Source of the DNA: a marine gamma proteobacterium HTCC2089
GTDB lineage: Bacteria; Pseudomonadota; Gammaproteobacteria; Pseudomonadales; Azotimanducaceae
DNA length: 58,803 nucleotides
NCBI GenBank assembly: GCA_905182905.1
Contig: CAJJDH010000062.1
Span: 1 to 58,803, forward strand
Direction of reading: 5' to 3'
A program made the position numbers and the translations under genes. Positions 58,249-58,803 of this stretch are shown here, in pieces. Numbering within the stretch: the first letter of the stretch is position 1; each line of letters opens with the position of its first letter. The notes under the pieces are model-generated. The model did not search any database. It was not told the DNA's origin and saw nothing but the letters and a program-made list of their open reading frames with translations.

Positions 58249-58803
58249 TGAAGAAGTTATTACTATCAATTCTAATATTACTGCCTCTAACTGCATGGTC
58301 TGCCAGCACTAATAACTGGCCGATGGAAGAGTTTGAAGGCGACCTAGAGAATTTGCCTAGTCTGCAAAACGGTTTTCAGCTGTATACCAACTATTGTCTG
58401 GGCTGCCACTCTTTGCAATTTCAACGCTACGAGCGTACCGCCGATGACTTGGGTATTCCTCATGACATCGCGCTAGAGAATCTAGTGTTCACTGGGCAAA
58501 AAATTGGCGCGCTGATTACCAATGCTATGCCAAAGAAAGAGTCTAAGGCTTGGTTTGGTGCATCACCCCCTGACCTGACTTTGGTAACTCGTGTACGAGA
58601 TCCTGAGTGGGTTTATAACTACCTCAAGACTTTTTACGCAGATGCCGACCGCCCAATGGGTGCCAATAACAAGGTCTACCCAAACGTAGGTATGCCTAAC
58701 GTACTGCTTGATCTGCAAGGTGTTCAGCGCGAAATCTGTGTTGATGGAAAATGTGATCAGCTAGCAGTGGATGCTGGCACCGGCGCAATGTCCGCGGAAG
58801 AAT
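58248..58803 (+). CDS. petC: Cytochrome c1 (partial, cut by window end)
   Basis: The first 185 codons are present. A signal peptide (MKKLLLSILILLPLTAWSA) is followed by NGFQLYTNYCLGCHSLQF with the CxxCH heme-c motif, and KAWFGASPPDLTLVTRV. Cytochrome c1 passes electrons from the Rieske cluster to cytochrome c. The methionine heme ligand and C-terminal anchor are beyond the edge or near it. ATG 58248 overlaps the petB stop. Confidence 0.95.
   Translation, partial: MKKLLLSILILLPLTAWSASTNNWPMEEFEGDLENLPSLQNGFQLYTNYCLGCHSLQFQRYERTADDLGIPHDIALENLVFTGQKIGALITNAMPKKESKAWFGASPPDLTLVTRVRDPEWVYNYLKTFYADADRPMGANNKVYPNVGMPNVLLDLQGVQREICVDGKCDQLAVDAGTGAMSAEE

Overview
This window reads as chromosomal housekeeping DNA of a gammaproteobacterium, probably a marine relative of Pseudomonas/Cellvibrio. 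This is inferred from gene order and protein motifs; no database search was possible. Several classic gamma blocks follow each other: rpe-gph-trpE; murU-amgK beside lptD-surA-pdxA-rsmA-apaG-apaH; cca/folB/tsaD; rpsU-yqeY-dnaG-rpoD; gatCAB beside mreBCD-maf-rng-yhdP-tldD; npr-rapZ-ptsN-hpf-rpoN-lptBAC-kdsC; ibaG-murA-hisGD; and zapE-rplM-rpsI-petABC. Genes are tightly packed, often with ATGA or TAATG overlaps, and no insertion sequence, prophage or CRISPR array was seen.

Layout. 1-3715 (minus): start of trpE, then gph and rpe, then the MurNAc-recycling pair murU/amgK. 3751-11952 (plus): LPS export and outer-membrane folding (lptD, surA), pdxA, rsmA, apaG, apaH, cca. 11937-13349 (minus): folB and tsaD. 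13615-18705 (plus): the macromolecular-synthesis operon. 18847-19244: a tRNA gene with anticodon CAU, best read as tRNA-Ile2, split by a 321-nt group I intron. 19389-25334: a less conserved stretch with a single-chain glycyl-tRNA synthetase, an SDR oxidoreductase, a DUF1499 membrane protein, a phosphoesterase, a thiolase/OB-fold pair and a CBS-domain protein. 25401-28600 (minus): gatCAB. 28925-41083: cell-shape genes, RNase G, yhdP, tldD/pmbA and darP. 41098-49792 (minus): mgtE, the nitrogen-PTS genes, rpoN, LPS transport genes, kdsC and a Ca/Na antiporter. 50053-58803 (plus): ibaG, murA, hisG, hisD, zapE, rplM, rpsI and the cytochrome bc1 genes, with petC cut by the window edge.

Many of the genes serve the envelope: LptD with LptA/B/C and KdsC (LPS), SurA (OMP folding), MurA/MurU/AmgK (peptidoglycan precursors and recycling), MreBCD (shape) and YhdP. 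The rest are mainly translation (tRNA-Ile2, GlyRS, GatCAB, L13, S9, S21, RsmA, TsaD, HPF, DarP), transcription (sigma-70, sigma-54) and respiration (bc1).

Most notable observations: (1) the self-splicing-type group I intron inside the CAU anticodon loop of the tRNA next to rpoD, with an unusual extra domain between P7 and P3'; (2) an apparent ATT start codon for mreC; (3) an alpha2-type GlyRS where gammaproteobacteria usually have alpha2beta2; (4) a run of hairpins between rpsI and petA; (5) absence of kdsD and the mla operon although both of their usual flanks are kept.
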